From Antitrichia curtipendula (taxonomy: Eukaryota; Streptophyta; Bryopsida; Hypnales; Leucodontaceae): a DNA stretch of 64,000 nt. The stretch spans positions 16,828,725 through 16,892,724 of the forward strand of contig OX579634.1 of the NCBI GenBank assembly GCA_951230915.1, in the 5' to 3' direction. Position 1 is the first letter of the stretch; each line of letters starts with the position of its first letter. This document shows positions 21,718-32,111 of the stretch, in pieces. The notes beneath the pieces are model-generated. The model was not told where the DNA came from and ran no database searches. It saw only the letters and a program-made list of their open reading frames with translations. Made by a program: the position numbers and the translations under genes.

Positions 21718-22053
21718 TGAGGTACAAGGTTCGAAAAGCGCGCGCACAGGCTCTAAAACCGCCCACCTCCTAAAATGTACATTGTTTGTACATGAAGTTT
21801 TTTCGTAGCCTTCACTGATGTACAAACAATGTACATTTTAGGAGGTGGGCGGTTTTGGAGCCCTATGCCAATTCAACTTCAAAATTTCATAACTAATTTC
21901 ACAAAGCTCCAAAACATATGAAATGACTTGGATTAGATGTCAATTCCACTTCTCTTTTCAAGGAAAATTTACTGAAAAATATTTCAAGAAGTTTCAACTC
22001 CCAAAAATTCAATTCCAGCCCTCAGGTGGTTGATTTATGAACCTACTACCTTA
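21718..22053. mobile_element. AGGTAGTATGCTC-family MITE, copy 2
   Basis: The left end AGGTACAAGGTTCGAAAAG and the right end, in reverse complement AGGTAGTAGGTTCATAAATC, form imperfect terminal repeats. An inner hairpin has arms AAACCGCCCACCTCCTAAAA and TTTTAGGAGGTGGGCGGTTT around CATTGTTTGTACAT / ATGTACAAACAATG. The right half carries the family's AACTTCAAAATTTCATAACT and GATGTCAATTCCACTTCT segments. It is non-coding. Confidence 0.65.
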
Positions 22054-23404
22054 TTGTACATTGCTAGGTTTTATCCAAAATAGACTTGGCACTTCTATTT
22101 TTTTAAGCCCTGAAAGACCAAGATTATGTCCAATTTGTATCTCATGTTGTCTAAGCCTTAAAGGACGCAGCCTCCATAACCAAGATAGTCACCAAAATGT
22201 TTGGATTATTGGACCAAATAGATGCATTCTTTGTTTCTACCATCCATCAAGCCAATGTTTGGGCTCATTGTTGTTTAAAGGTTAAGCCGGTTAGATATTG
22301 ACTGGTGTGAGATCCATCTAAATGTACTCAACAAGCTTTCTTTGAGAAAGAGACAATTTTCTTTTCACCATGTAGGGATTAATTTAAAAATCTATTCATT
22401 GTTTTGAAGTTGTTATAATTATATTAAGTGACTTCACTTTGCTAGTTCAAGGTCTATAATTCCAAATTTGATTGTCCACGGTAAATAATAAACCCCCAAA
22501 ATTGCAGGATTCATGAAGATTGGACGATTTTCAAAGAGTTGTTATATACTTATATTCTAGTACTTGAAGGATAAATTTAGTATACTATTTATTATTAGAG
22601 ATAAATGGTCTATTAATAACAATATATTATATCAATAAAGATAGATATGCCATATTATCACCAATAATTTTATGAAATGAAAATAGACGTAAAATACTAG
22701 TTGTTTCAAATTTTTATTATGGATAAAATTTGATAATTCCTACTGAATTTTTTGGAGCATAATTGAAATTCAAAATTATAACAATGATAGTTTTAAAAAA
22801 TCTAATAATCACTTATACTTTTATATAATTCTTTTGAATCCAGAAAGCCACAAAATACTTTCTTTCTAAAACTAACTTATAAATTATTTTATAAAAAAAT
22901 ATTAAAATTATGTTTGATAGAAATGTCAAACATCTAAAATTATCTTCATAAAAAATTGAATAGATGAAATAACAATTATAAGTAGTTAGAATCATTTTCC
23001 TATTCGTAATGTTCTTTTTGGACACTAGTTGACCTTCAAGGAATAAATTTTTGAAGGGTCCCTTAGCTCCCATCCCATCAGCTTGTTGCGCACACATACT
23101 AATACTCGCACCCTCCTATGAGGGAATATTTATCAATATATCTCCATTTGGCAAAGAGTATCACCCTATATTAAATGAATATATGCAATATGATTCAATG
23201 ATGTGCATGTTTTGAGTCTTTCATCCGTATTTATGGATGTACAAAGCCTCTTTCCTCCAATGAAGATTGTTTTTAGCACTATCGCCTGAAAAACGAAATA
23301 CCCCCCATCCTCATACCAAGGCTTTTGGAGGGGTATTATAGTACCAAATTGCACTAGAATAAACAAACCATTAAAAAAAATTCCCAAAAAATTCAAATTA
23401 ATTA
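22054..23404. other. Gene-free interval
   Basis: The first 250 bp are moderately mixed in composition and the rest is AT-rich. No supportable gene or element was seen. Confidence 0.45.
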
Positions 23405-23566
23405 GAAAATTCTTGGATGAAATCGCTAGATTGTGGATGAAAACAAAATGATGGACATGTGATATGTGCTAATGTTATATTTTCTATCCAAGATGTGGAT
23501 GACTGTTGAAATTTGGAGCACCACTATAACATTTTATATGAAATAAACACTTCTTAAAAAATGAAA
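23405..23566. repeat. Dispersed ~165-bp repeat, copy 2
   Basis: This is the partner of 19843-20012. The matching region probably begins earlier, in the A-rich text preceding both copies. Confidence 0.75.
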
Positions 23567-24111
23567 TCCCCCCCCAAAAAGAAACTGCTACCCTACGTCG
23601 TTTTCATCCAAAACCTTCTTGTTGGGAGTGCTGGCTTTTGCAGGCGCACAGGAGATGCTCGGAGAGTCATGCCCTGTACCATTGTACCTCAGTGACTGAA
23701 GGACAGATTCTGTTCAGTTTGTCGTGAACGGGCGGTGTTTTGAGCAAGATCGGCCTTCCGCAAGTGGGCTTCAATTCTCCACCACCATCGATCATTCAAA
23801 GAGTAAAGCATCCGATCGATCAGAGAAAAGCTTCAGTTATTTTGCTTTTGCTTTTGTTTCCAACCGGCAATAATTAAGTTACTCCAACTCTCGCGATCCA
23901 GTGGTTCAAGTTGCGCCTACGGTGCGGAATCTTATGAGCTTTCAATTTTTCGATCGAAGGCTTAAATCAGTTCAATTTCGTTGTACTCTTCACATGATCG
24001 ATATAGCATTTGGACCGGAATCTCTGAACCAGAACTTTGGAGCTATCATGGAATTCAAAAGAGTCCACATTTAATTTGCTTTCTCAACTACGTACAGCCG
24101 AATTAATCTTG

Positions 24112-24309
24112 GTGTGCCAACAAGTGAAGCAAAAGTTGAAAACACTATTAGCTATTCAAGAGCATTCTCGCAGCAGTTTACATGAGAAGATAGTCACCTG
24201 TTTTCGCGAAACAGTTTGTGACGAATTTTGCTTTTCTAAATTGCGAAAACATCAATCGAAACTAGTTCAACAAAGCATGGTATTATTGAAAGATGGAGTT
24301 CTGAAATGA
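24112..24309 (+). pseudogene. atp4: Mitochondrial atp4 C-terminus in nuclear DNA
   Basis: The frame reads [17 protein letters not shown], then [20 protein letters not shown] and ends [13 protein letters not shown]. From memory this is the C-terminus of plant mitochondrial Atp4 (ymf39, ATP synthase peripheral stalk b-type subunit) as found in bryophytes. Only about 65 residues remain, the N-terminal two thirds being absent. The stop overlaps the cox1 start as ATGA (24306-24309), so the two genes were transferred together from one mitochondrial segment. There is no sign that the fragment is expressed. Confidence 0.7.
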
Positions 24310-24518
24310 ACAATTTTGCACAAAGATGGCTGTTTTCCACAAACCACAAAGATATAAAGATTCTATATTGCATTTTTGGTGCCATTGTTGGAGTTATGGG
24401 TACATGCTTTTCGGTACTAATTCGTATGGAATTAGCACAGCCTGGCAATCAAATTCTTGGTGGAAATCATCAACTTTATAATGTATTAATAACAACTCAT
24501 GCTTTTTTTAATGATTTT
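24306..24518 (+). pseudogene. cox1: Mitochondrial cox1 5' end in nuclear DNA
   Basis: The frame opens [17 protein letters not shown] and continues with [20 protein letters not shown] and [20 protein letters not shown], the N-terminus of cytochrome c oxidase subunit 1. After codon 68 one extra T in the run at 24503-24509 shifts the frame. In the shifted frame LMIF can still be read to about 24518, where similarity to the coding sequence ends. That point is near base 211-212 of cox1, so the following DNA may be a mitochondrial group II intron. I recall an intron site of that number, but unverified. Several residues differ from the usual sequence (KDIKILY for KDIGTLY), as expected for a decaying copy. 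Confidence 0.85.
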
Positions 24519-25110
24519 AAGAATACAGTAAGGAAATGGTCAGTATGTAGTATTGGTGTCACTTATCGTACACGAGTTACATGTACAGTAACTAGGTATA
24601 CGACTCGATATGAATGGGCCCTTAATTTACGCCCATCTAAGTTATATGAGATTGGATCGAGTTCTTGTCTCTCTCTCGAAATCAGGGTCATACCATGGAA
24701 TTCAAAAGATCCCAGATTCGCTTTCAAGTACGGCCGGGTTGTATCGTTGTGAATCAAGTTGGGTGATCATGAGAATATGGAACTGGTCAACATTCATACT
24801 GATGAATCTAGCTCAACTAGTTGTGACGAATTCTGAACCTTTGAAACAGCATAATTGGGTCTGTCGGTTTGTGATCACAGAAACCGGGAGTAAGGATGAC
24901 TTAGCAAGGAACATGCTGAAGGTCCCCATGCTTTCCGCCAGCACAGTCTCCGAAATACCCAACTTTGGGGTGCACCGGGGACAAATCACAAATCTCCAAA
25001 ATGCGAGATAACGTGGAGAAGAATTTTTTGGGGTTAAATCTCCCAAAAGTGACGAAAGAATTCAGTGTTGGTTCGATTTTGGAGCTTCAAAGGCGGATTT
25101 GGTGACTGGA
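24519..25110. other. Probable rest of the mitochondrial insert (cox1 intron)
   Basis: The composition stays balanced, unlike the AT-rich surroundings, and changes back near 25130. The segment at 24692-24720 (CCATGGAATTCAAAAGATCC) resembles 24048-24070 just upstream of atp4. This could be a repeat already present in the mitochondrial donor. Intron identity is inferred from position only, and no domain V was recognised. Confidence 0.4.
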
Positions 25111-26218
25111 TCCTATGAAGAGTAACAGAACCTAGAATCGTGCCAATAATCCTTAGATATGGTTCGCATTTTTGAACTGTAAAAAATGATTCAATATAAC
25201 ACAAGGAAAATGATTTTATTTTTTATTTTTTTAGAACATTTTGACGTCTAATAAGCGCTCCTAGCTCATGAAAATCTTCGTTGGGGGTAGGGCTTGGTCA
25301 CATCTAATCTTGCAAACCTGCAGTGCAAATGCCCCCTATTTTATAGTTGGTTAATTTTTTGTTATCGCAAGCCATAATTGTAACAATGGTGTGCAATATG
25401 GTTCAAAGGATCAAAAGTTATGTAGGCAAATGAAAGTGAAACATGAGTTAGAAGCAATAGTGACATGTTGGAGGCCATTGTTCTTGTGTCTCGTAACATT
25501 GTAAGACGCGGATATTGAAAAGGAGTAACATTTTAAGATTGTCACATAGGGATCAATCTGTATATATTACAATCAAATAAAGGATTGTACTAAAGATCAT
25601 ATGAAATGAGACATGCAAAAATAACACATATTTATTTGGGTAGAGATACTTGCTTGTTTCTTCAGAAATTCTCATTCATTTGAGGATTGGTCTTTGGTTC
25701 CGATTATGAATTCCAAAGTTTTCCAAATTTGATCATATGCGGCAAACAATAAGTTCCTGCAGGAGAAAAATTGGAGTCGAGTCGACAAGTCCAGATGAAT
25801 CTGGTTCTGGCCTCTTGGTTGAACAAGGGTGTAGTCTACTCTACTCAAATTCTACGCCATTTTTGTCCTTGTGTGCTTCATACTCAAAGAATCCTCCGAG
25901 CCTTCAAAGTCATTGGATTAGATTCCTTGGTCCCACTGCAGCGTGCCTTACGCCCTTACCATGAAATCAGCAGGAAATTTTATGCTTCGAAGTTTGTGCT
26001 TCTTGTCGCTCTGCATTCCAAGAATCTTCAAAGGAAGCCTTTTGTGCAAAGAAAGCAAAAAATACTGGGTTGGAATGAATCCACTGATCCCGCCGACTGA
26101 CTCAAAATTTTAGCTCCATGAGTATTGAAGAGTTGCTCCTCATCGAAGGAAGCTAAGCAGGCCGTCATACACTCTGGCTTGATTGCAGACCAATTCCAAG
26201 CTCTAAGGGAGGAGGTAC
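25111..26218. other. Interval without recognised genes
   Basis: A 109-codon plus-strand frame at 25771-26100 has protein-like composition (for example FKVIGLDSLVPLQRALRPYH) but matches nothing I know. It may be a decayed exon or chance. Confidence 0.35.
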
Positions 26219-27116
26219 TTAACCCCTAAAGTCCCATTGTCCCCTCATGGACAAAATGGATTTTGGGCAGGCTCCTATGGTCTCCTAATGTTGTGAAAAA
26301 TACAATAGCTATCTGAAAATATAATTTTTATTTCAATAGGAGCTTGGGAGTCAAAGTTATGGCACAAAAAGACCTTCTTTTAGTTCAGTTGGTAGAAAAA
26401 AAACTTCAAAAAAACTTAATGTAAAAAAATTTAATTAAATTTTTTTTGTATATATTATAATTTTATGTACATGGGAAGCTTTGATTTATTTTATTTGGAT
26501 TTGTTATGGGAAAGTTATCGGCAATCTTGTCTTGGGGCAATTAGAGAATCTTCTTGAAAAAATAACTTGTAGGATTCATTTCTCATTGACTTCAATTATT
26601 ACAATTAAAAAAACAAAATGTTTCACAAGGTTAAAATTTCTTGCTAGAACAATCTCACCATTGAGATTAGTGTATTTCAATTCCATCTTAGAGCTATTAA
26701 CAATTTAGATTTTCCATCAATCTTGAACTTACTTCTACTTAACAATTTTTTTATGAATGAAGACTAATTTGTTTTTTTTTGAATTGTTTGTCCTAGACTC
26801 TCAACTCAATTCTTTATTATATGACAATAGAAATTCAAAATCAATAGACCAAAAATTATAAGTTATGAAGGTTCAAAGCCCCAAAATGTAGTTGAGCAAG
26901 GTACAAAATGACTTGTATTCTTTACTTTAAATGCAGATATTTTGTAATCTACAGGATCAAAATTTGTGAAATTTCTTCCACACATTTTTATACTAGTATA
27001 GTACAAGATCCTATGGTTAGATATGCAAAAAGAAGCATTAAATTTTTTTTTTGTTCTTTGCTATAGAAATGGCAGTTTCTAATGTTCTTTGATGGAAAAG
27101 AGCTTTGCCCTTTTAA
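26219..27116 (-). mobile_element. TTAA-flanked element E3 (family A, reverse)
   Basis: The outer end is TTAACCCCTAAAGTCCC. The inner end is degraded (GCTTTGCCCTTTTAA, lacking the CCCCTA). The body in reverse matches family A. It shares its right-hand TTAA with E4, which lies head to head with it. Confidence 0.7.
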
Positions 27117-28045
27117 CCCCTAAAGGACCAAGGCCTTTTTCTGCCAAAACACACTCAAAACTACCATTTCTATTGCAAAGAGTAAAAAAAATTGAAAATT
27201 GATTCTTTTGCACATCTACAATCTTATGTCCATCTAGTATGAAAGTGTATGAAATAAATTTCAGGAATTTTGATCACACAAATTGCAAGATGTCTGCTTT
27301 TAAAGTGAGTTTTTAAGTAAAGAAAACAAGATTTTTTGCACATTTATGAACTAAATTATTTGACTTTGAACCTTTTTAACTTAAATTTTTCAACCTTCAA
27401 GTTTTGAGTTTTAAATCTTCATGGTGGAAAATGAGTTGAGGGTCTAGAAAAGAAAAAAAATGCAAAAAAAAATTAATTTTCATTCTTAAATAAAAAAATT
27501 TAGTAGAAGTAGGTACGAGATAGAAGGAAAATCTAAATTATTAATATCTCTAAGATGGAATGAAAATGCACTAAATCCCAATAGTGAGATTGTTCTAGAA
27601 AACAAACTAAACCATGTGGATTTTTTGTTTCTGAAAAATTGTAAGAACTGCATTAAAAAATGTATCCTACAAGTTATTTTTTTTAAGAAGATGCTTAGTT
27701 TGCCCAAAGAACAAGATTGTCCATAACTTTCACATTACTTGTCCAAATGAGTTGAAACAAAGTTTTCTGTGTAGACAAAAATATAATTGACGAGAAAAAT
27801 TCAAAACTCAAAAATTTGAATTTTTGAATTTTTTTGGTTGCCCACTCTCCCTTGTTTTGAGCTTCTGTAGACATAACTCTTGATTATAGGCATCAGTTGA
27901 AAAAATAATAATATTCTTACAAAGATAATCATTTTTTCTATCTTCAAAAAAAAATTCAAAAAATCATTACAAAAAATTGAGACCATAGGTACCTAACCAA
28001 AATCCAATTTGTCCCTCGAACGGACAATGGTCCTTTAGGAATTAA
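27113..28045 (+). mobile_element. TTAA-flanked element E4 (family A)
   Basis: The left end is TTAACCCCTAAAGGACC, then AAGGCCTTTTTCTGCC. The right end is GGTCCTTTAGGAATTAA. The element is 933 bp and matches E7 and E8 along its length. It abuts E3 at a single shared TTAA (27113-27116) and probably inserted into E3's end. Confidence 0.75.
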
Positions 28046-28330
28046 GAGCTGAAAATTAATTTGCTTGGGCCGAGAGTTTAGATTTCTTAGATCTCAATAA
28101 AAAATTCTTGAAAGAAAAATAGAGTTAGCATCTAATCCAAGTCGTTTCATGGTTTGGGAAGCTTTGTGGAATTAATTATGAATTTTTGAAGTTGAAATGC
28201 ATTAACTAGAAGCGTCCACTTCCTGAAATGTAAACTAGTTGTACATTGTTGGTGCAATGAGAAAGCAAAATATACATGTGAGTTTGTAGATGCTTCTAGA
28301 GCCTAAGCACTTTTTGGACCTCCTACCTTA
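28046..28330 (-). mobile_element. AGGTAGTATGCTC-family MITE, reverse, 5' end lost
   Basis: Read on the minus strand it starts TAAGGTAGGAGGTCC (to 28330) and contains GGCTCTAGAAGC, then the family's AATTCATAATTAATTCCACA and AAACGACTTGGATTAGATGC segments. The far end runs into element E4 and lacks the expected terminus, so E4 may have truncated it. Confidence 0.5.
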
Positions 28331-28984
28331 TTTTTGGATTCAATTCGATTTTGTTCCATTCCAATGTTGTTTTCATTGCATTGAGTGTGCAAATGGGACT
28401 CAAAGTACTGGAATTAGAGATGAAAGTTTTGGAATTGGGTTGTAAAGTCATCATTCTCCCTAAAAAATTGGAGCCTATGACCTTTTAATCTTCCTTAATA
28501 TTAGGTGTTGTGTTTGCTTTATACTTCAACTAAATTTGAGTGCTAATTATTTTATTTTATTTCAGAGATGCAATCACATGTCTTCTACAATTTTCAAATT
28601 CATTGGTGATGATTTCAAAATATTATTATTTTTTGAAAAAAATATGAAGAAAATTCATATCTTGTTCATAGTTAGTCAAAAAATTCTAAAAAATTCTTCA
28701 CATGTGTAAATTATAATGAAGAATTTTATAGTGCAAAAAAGTCCAAGCCGTTGTATAAATAGAAAATTAGAAGACCATGAAAATAGGCTCAAAATCTCAA
28801 TAAGTTTTTCAAATTAATAAATTGGATTAAGAACATACTAGATTTAATAAACATTGTTTCATTAGTTGGGGCTCAAATTCCCAAAAATCATTTGCATAAT
28901 CTATTTAGATCAAAGATAGGAATTGTCAAATATACTAAAAAGACATCTTTTGTGATCCATGGCACAAACATTTGATTTAATAAT

Positions 28985-29572
28985 TTAACCCCTAAAACCC
29001 TGCTTGTCTCCTTGGGGGACAATTTGAGTCCGGGTAGGTTCCTATTGTCTCAATTTGAAGTGAAACTTTTTGAGATTTTTTGAGATTGTGTATCTTTGCA
29101 AGAGCTTTGTGGATATATAATTTTTGTTTCAATCGAATGCCGGATGAAAAAGTTATGACACAATGAGCAAGAAATGGAGATTGGCGGGCAGCCCAAAAAA
29201 AATTACAAAAAGTCAAAATTATTATTTTTGAATTTTTTGCTAAAAGATTATGTTCTTACCTGTACGTGAAGCTTTGATTCATTCTATTTGGACTAGGGAT
29301 GAGAAAGTTATGGACAATCTTATTTTTTCGGGCAATTTAAGCATCTTCTTGAAAAAAAACTTTTTGATCAACTTTGAATGCTAATATTTTCCAATCCATA
29401 CGGTGGAATTTGATGAAATTTTTACTACATGATCTCAGACAAGTTAAGTACAAGATCCTACGGTTAAGTTTCCAAAAAAACAAAAAAATTGGTTTCCTTA
29501 AGTGAATACAACAGAAGTGGTAGTTTTGAGTGTTTTTTGGCAAAAAAACACCCTCGGGGTTTTAGGGGTTCA
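28985..29572 (-). mobile_element. TTAA-flanked element E5 (family A, reverse, deleted)
   Basis: It begins TTAACCCCTAAAACCC. It ends GGGGTTTTAGGGGTTCA, with TTAA mutated to TTCA. At 588 bp it is an internally deleted relative of the ~925-bp copies. The inner part still shows ATGATCTCAGACAAG-type and AAGATCCTACGGTTA text of family A in reverse. Confidence 0.65.
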
Positions 29573-29929
29573 TAATAAAAATACAATTCACCTATGAAAA
29601 TATTTTTCACTCCTACTAATTAAAAAAGAACAAGGGTACCATAGTATAAAAGACTAGATGAAAAATGTTATTTCAATTCATCCAACAACTTTCAATTGTC
29701 ATCCAAAATCCCATTTGGACTTCACATGCATTTTAGGGTTAATGAATTCATTGAACACACTCATGCAAAAGGTTCATTCATTGTTGTACTATACAAAGTG
29801 GAGCTTTTGGATTTTCAATTGCAACCTAAAATGTAAATTATGGCTCCTAAAGCATTCCAAAGTTAACTCCTAAATATTGGACCTATTATCATGGAATCAA
29901 TCTTTACATCCTCGATCAATTTCTAAATT

Positions 29930-30520
29930 TTAATTTTCACTCATTAAAATATTGTTAAGTAAAAGTAGGTTTGAAGATTGAAGGAAAATCCGAGGGAAAA
30001 TCTAAATTGTTAATAGTTCTAAGATGGAATTGAAATACACTAATTTCCACAACGAGATTGTTCTAGCAAGAGATCTTAACCTTGTGAAATTCTTTTTGTT
30101 TAAAAAATTGTGAAAATAGAGGTTAGAAAATAAATCCTATAAGTTATTTTTCTAAGAAGATGCTCTGATTGTCCGAAAAACAAGGTTGTCCTTAACTTTC
30201 ACACAGTAAATCCAAATAGAATAAATCAGAGCTTCTCATGCACATAAAAATATAATCTATACAAAACTAAAAAATTTAAAATTTAACTTTAAGTTTTTTT
30301 GAAAGTTTTTTTCTGTCCGTTGAACTAAAGAAAGGTCTTTTTGTGCCATAACTTTTGCTCCTAAACTCCGATTGAAATAAAAATTATATTTTTCCACAGC
30401 TACTGTGATTTCCTACCTTTATAAAAAAAACTCAAAAAATCATGACAAATATTGAGACCATAGGAGCGTGCCAGAAATCCATTTTGTCCCTCCAGGGGAC
30501 AATGGGACTTTAAGGGTTAA
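29930..30520 (+). mobile_element. TTAA element E6 (family A, 5' truncated)
   Basis: Similarity to E4/E7 starts in the middle of the element (GTTAAGTAAAAGTAGG, TAATAGTTCTAAGATGG) and runs to the intact right end GGGACTTTAAGGGTTAA. The left third is absent. Confidence 0.6.
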
Positions 30521-31547
30521 TCACCTCCAGTGAAGCGGTTGAGGAATCCCATTTTGTGTTTGTCTGTGGAGACCTAGAGGAAGCAAGACGCTAAAATTGT
30601 TCTACAATTTGGGCTCAACAAGATGAACTTCTTTGGAGAAAATACATTAATTTTTTTATTTGTCACACATGATAAAATTTGCAATTTTTGAATTCATAAT
30701 TGCAATCTGAGGCTCCAAATTAGCTTCATTGAATAGGAATATTAAAGGGACTTATTGTGCAAATTTTACCTTGTAGGGAGTCATTAAAGCTCCGTTGTGG
30801 TAAGAGTGGCTAAAGAGTGGTATTTTTGTAAAGCAAAGATAAATATTTATATAGTGTGAAATGTCGATTAATTAGTATGGGTCCCCGTAATACCCCTATT
30901 CAATGTAGAAGAGGTGAAGAACATAGAATTCACATGGCACAAAATTTTATTTTATTTTAATTTTTTTCACAATCACCTTGTAGAACACAAAATTCACCCT
31001 GCTAGGCCCCCCAGTGTGTGCTTCTGATTAGCTTCGGTGGCTGGAGCAGAGTTTTGCCACCAACTTAGACTTTCAGCGCAAGGTGGTGCTGTGTTGCCAA
31101 TTTGATATTTCCAACGGAACCTGTTCTGTCTGTCTGACTGACTGACTTCCGTTTTTTGAAATGCTGTTGCTGAGTTTTGATTGGAGCAGATTTGGGCAGA
31201 CACGGCGTGACACGGCGTGACACCTACACAAAAGCGAAGGAGGAGAGGAAAAAGGGCTTCCCGCCAGCGAGCCCACAGACGTGGCAGGAGTCCCAAGAAG
31301 GGAAAAAGAATCCCACGCTGCAATAGCGGCATTGTGACAAGAATATTTATTCGTGTTACGGTGGTCCACAATGCAAGGGATACATGGTCAAGACGTGCAT
31401 TCAAACAGTATACAGTGAAAGGGAGCCTTGATTCAAGGCAAGCAAAAGGCAGGTCCCTTGCCTTGAAGTTCCAGGATGATGTTGTTTGTCAATACTAATA
31501 AAGGGCTTCCTGCCATGCTCCACTGGTAGGCAAAAAAAAAAGTACTA
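30521..31547. other. Gene-free interval with a GC-richer patch
   Basis: At 31000-31480 the composition rises in GC and several overlapping frames stay open on both strands, with a short direct repeat GACACGGCGT at 31199-31218. Both strands look equally open, so no coding claim is made. Confidence 0.4.
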
Positions 31548-32109
31548 CTCCCTCTACCCCACTAAAAACCTCCAAACCAAGCACAATTCTTGTCCTACTA
31601 AAAAACTTTATTTATTGATTTCGATTGGAGTAAGCATTGGCCATGTTGAACGACCTTGTGGGGGCAAGTCAAGCAATCAGGGAGCATTCCTTTCCTTGCA
31701 AGCTTGCCCCCTTGCCCACGTGAGGCACCTTGTACTTATTGATTCCTCAAACATAAGTGTTGACTATGGGTTTGGTGACTACTTGGGCTCTATAAATATC
31801 TATTTACAAAGTGGGTCAGGTTTCCTTATTGTGGGTATTTAGGTTGGGGCACATATTTTTTAGAATCCCATTGTTGCCATCACTCTTTAAATCATATGAG
31901 CCAATAGCATTCACAAACTCCGTTCAAATATGATATTTTTTGTATGGATTTTTGGGGCTTGAACAACAACAACTAAGATGGAGATTTTGCATAGTTCTGA
32001 GGTATAGACTACTAGTTTTTGAATGCATGTATCATTAGTACAAAGACTAAAGATATAGTTAATTTTTTGTGGGAAAAAATTTCAAAGTATTTTAGTGGAA
32101 TAGAGGGAG
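31548..32109. mobile_element. Stowaway-like MITE (Tc1/mariner)
   Basis: The left end CTCCCTCTACCCCACTAAAA pairs with the right end, in reverse complement CTCCCTCTATTCCACTAAAA. TA flanks both sides (31546-31547 and 32110-32111). CTCCCTC ends with a TA duplication are the signature of Stowaway elements, the non-autonomous mariners of plants. At 562 bp it is longer than most. It is non-coding. Confidence 0.85.
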
Positions 32110-32111
32110 TA

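Noticed and set aside
23600..24040. Mixed-composition sequence before atp4 as part of the mitochondrial insert
   Set aside because: No gene or recognised mitochondrial sequence could be read there, so the left border of the insert stays open.
31000..31500. GC-richer patch with several 90-136-codon frames
   Set aside because: Equally open on both strands, with arginine- or serine-rich low-information peptides and no motif.
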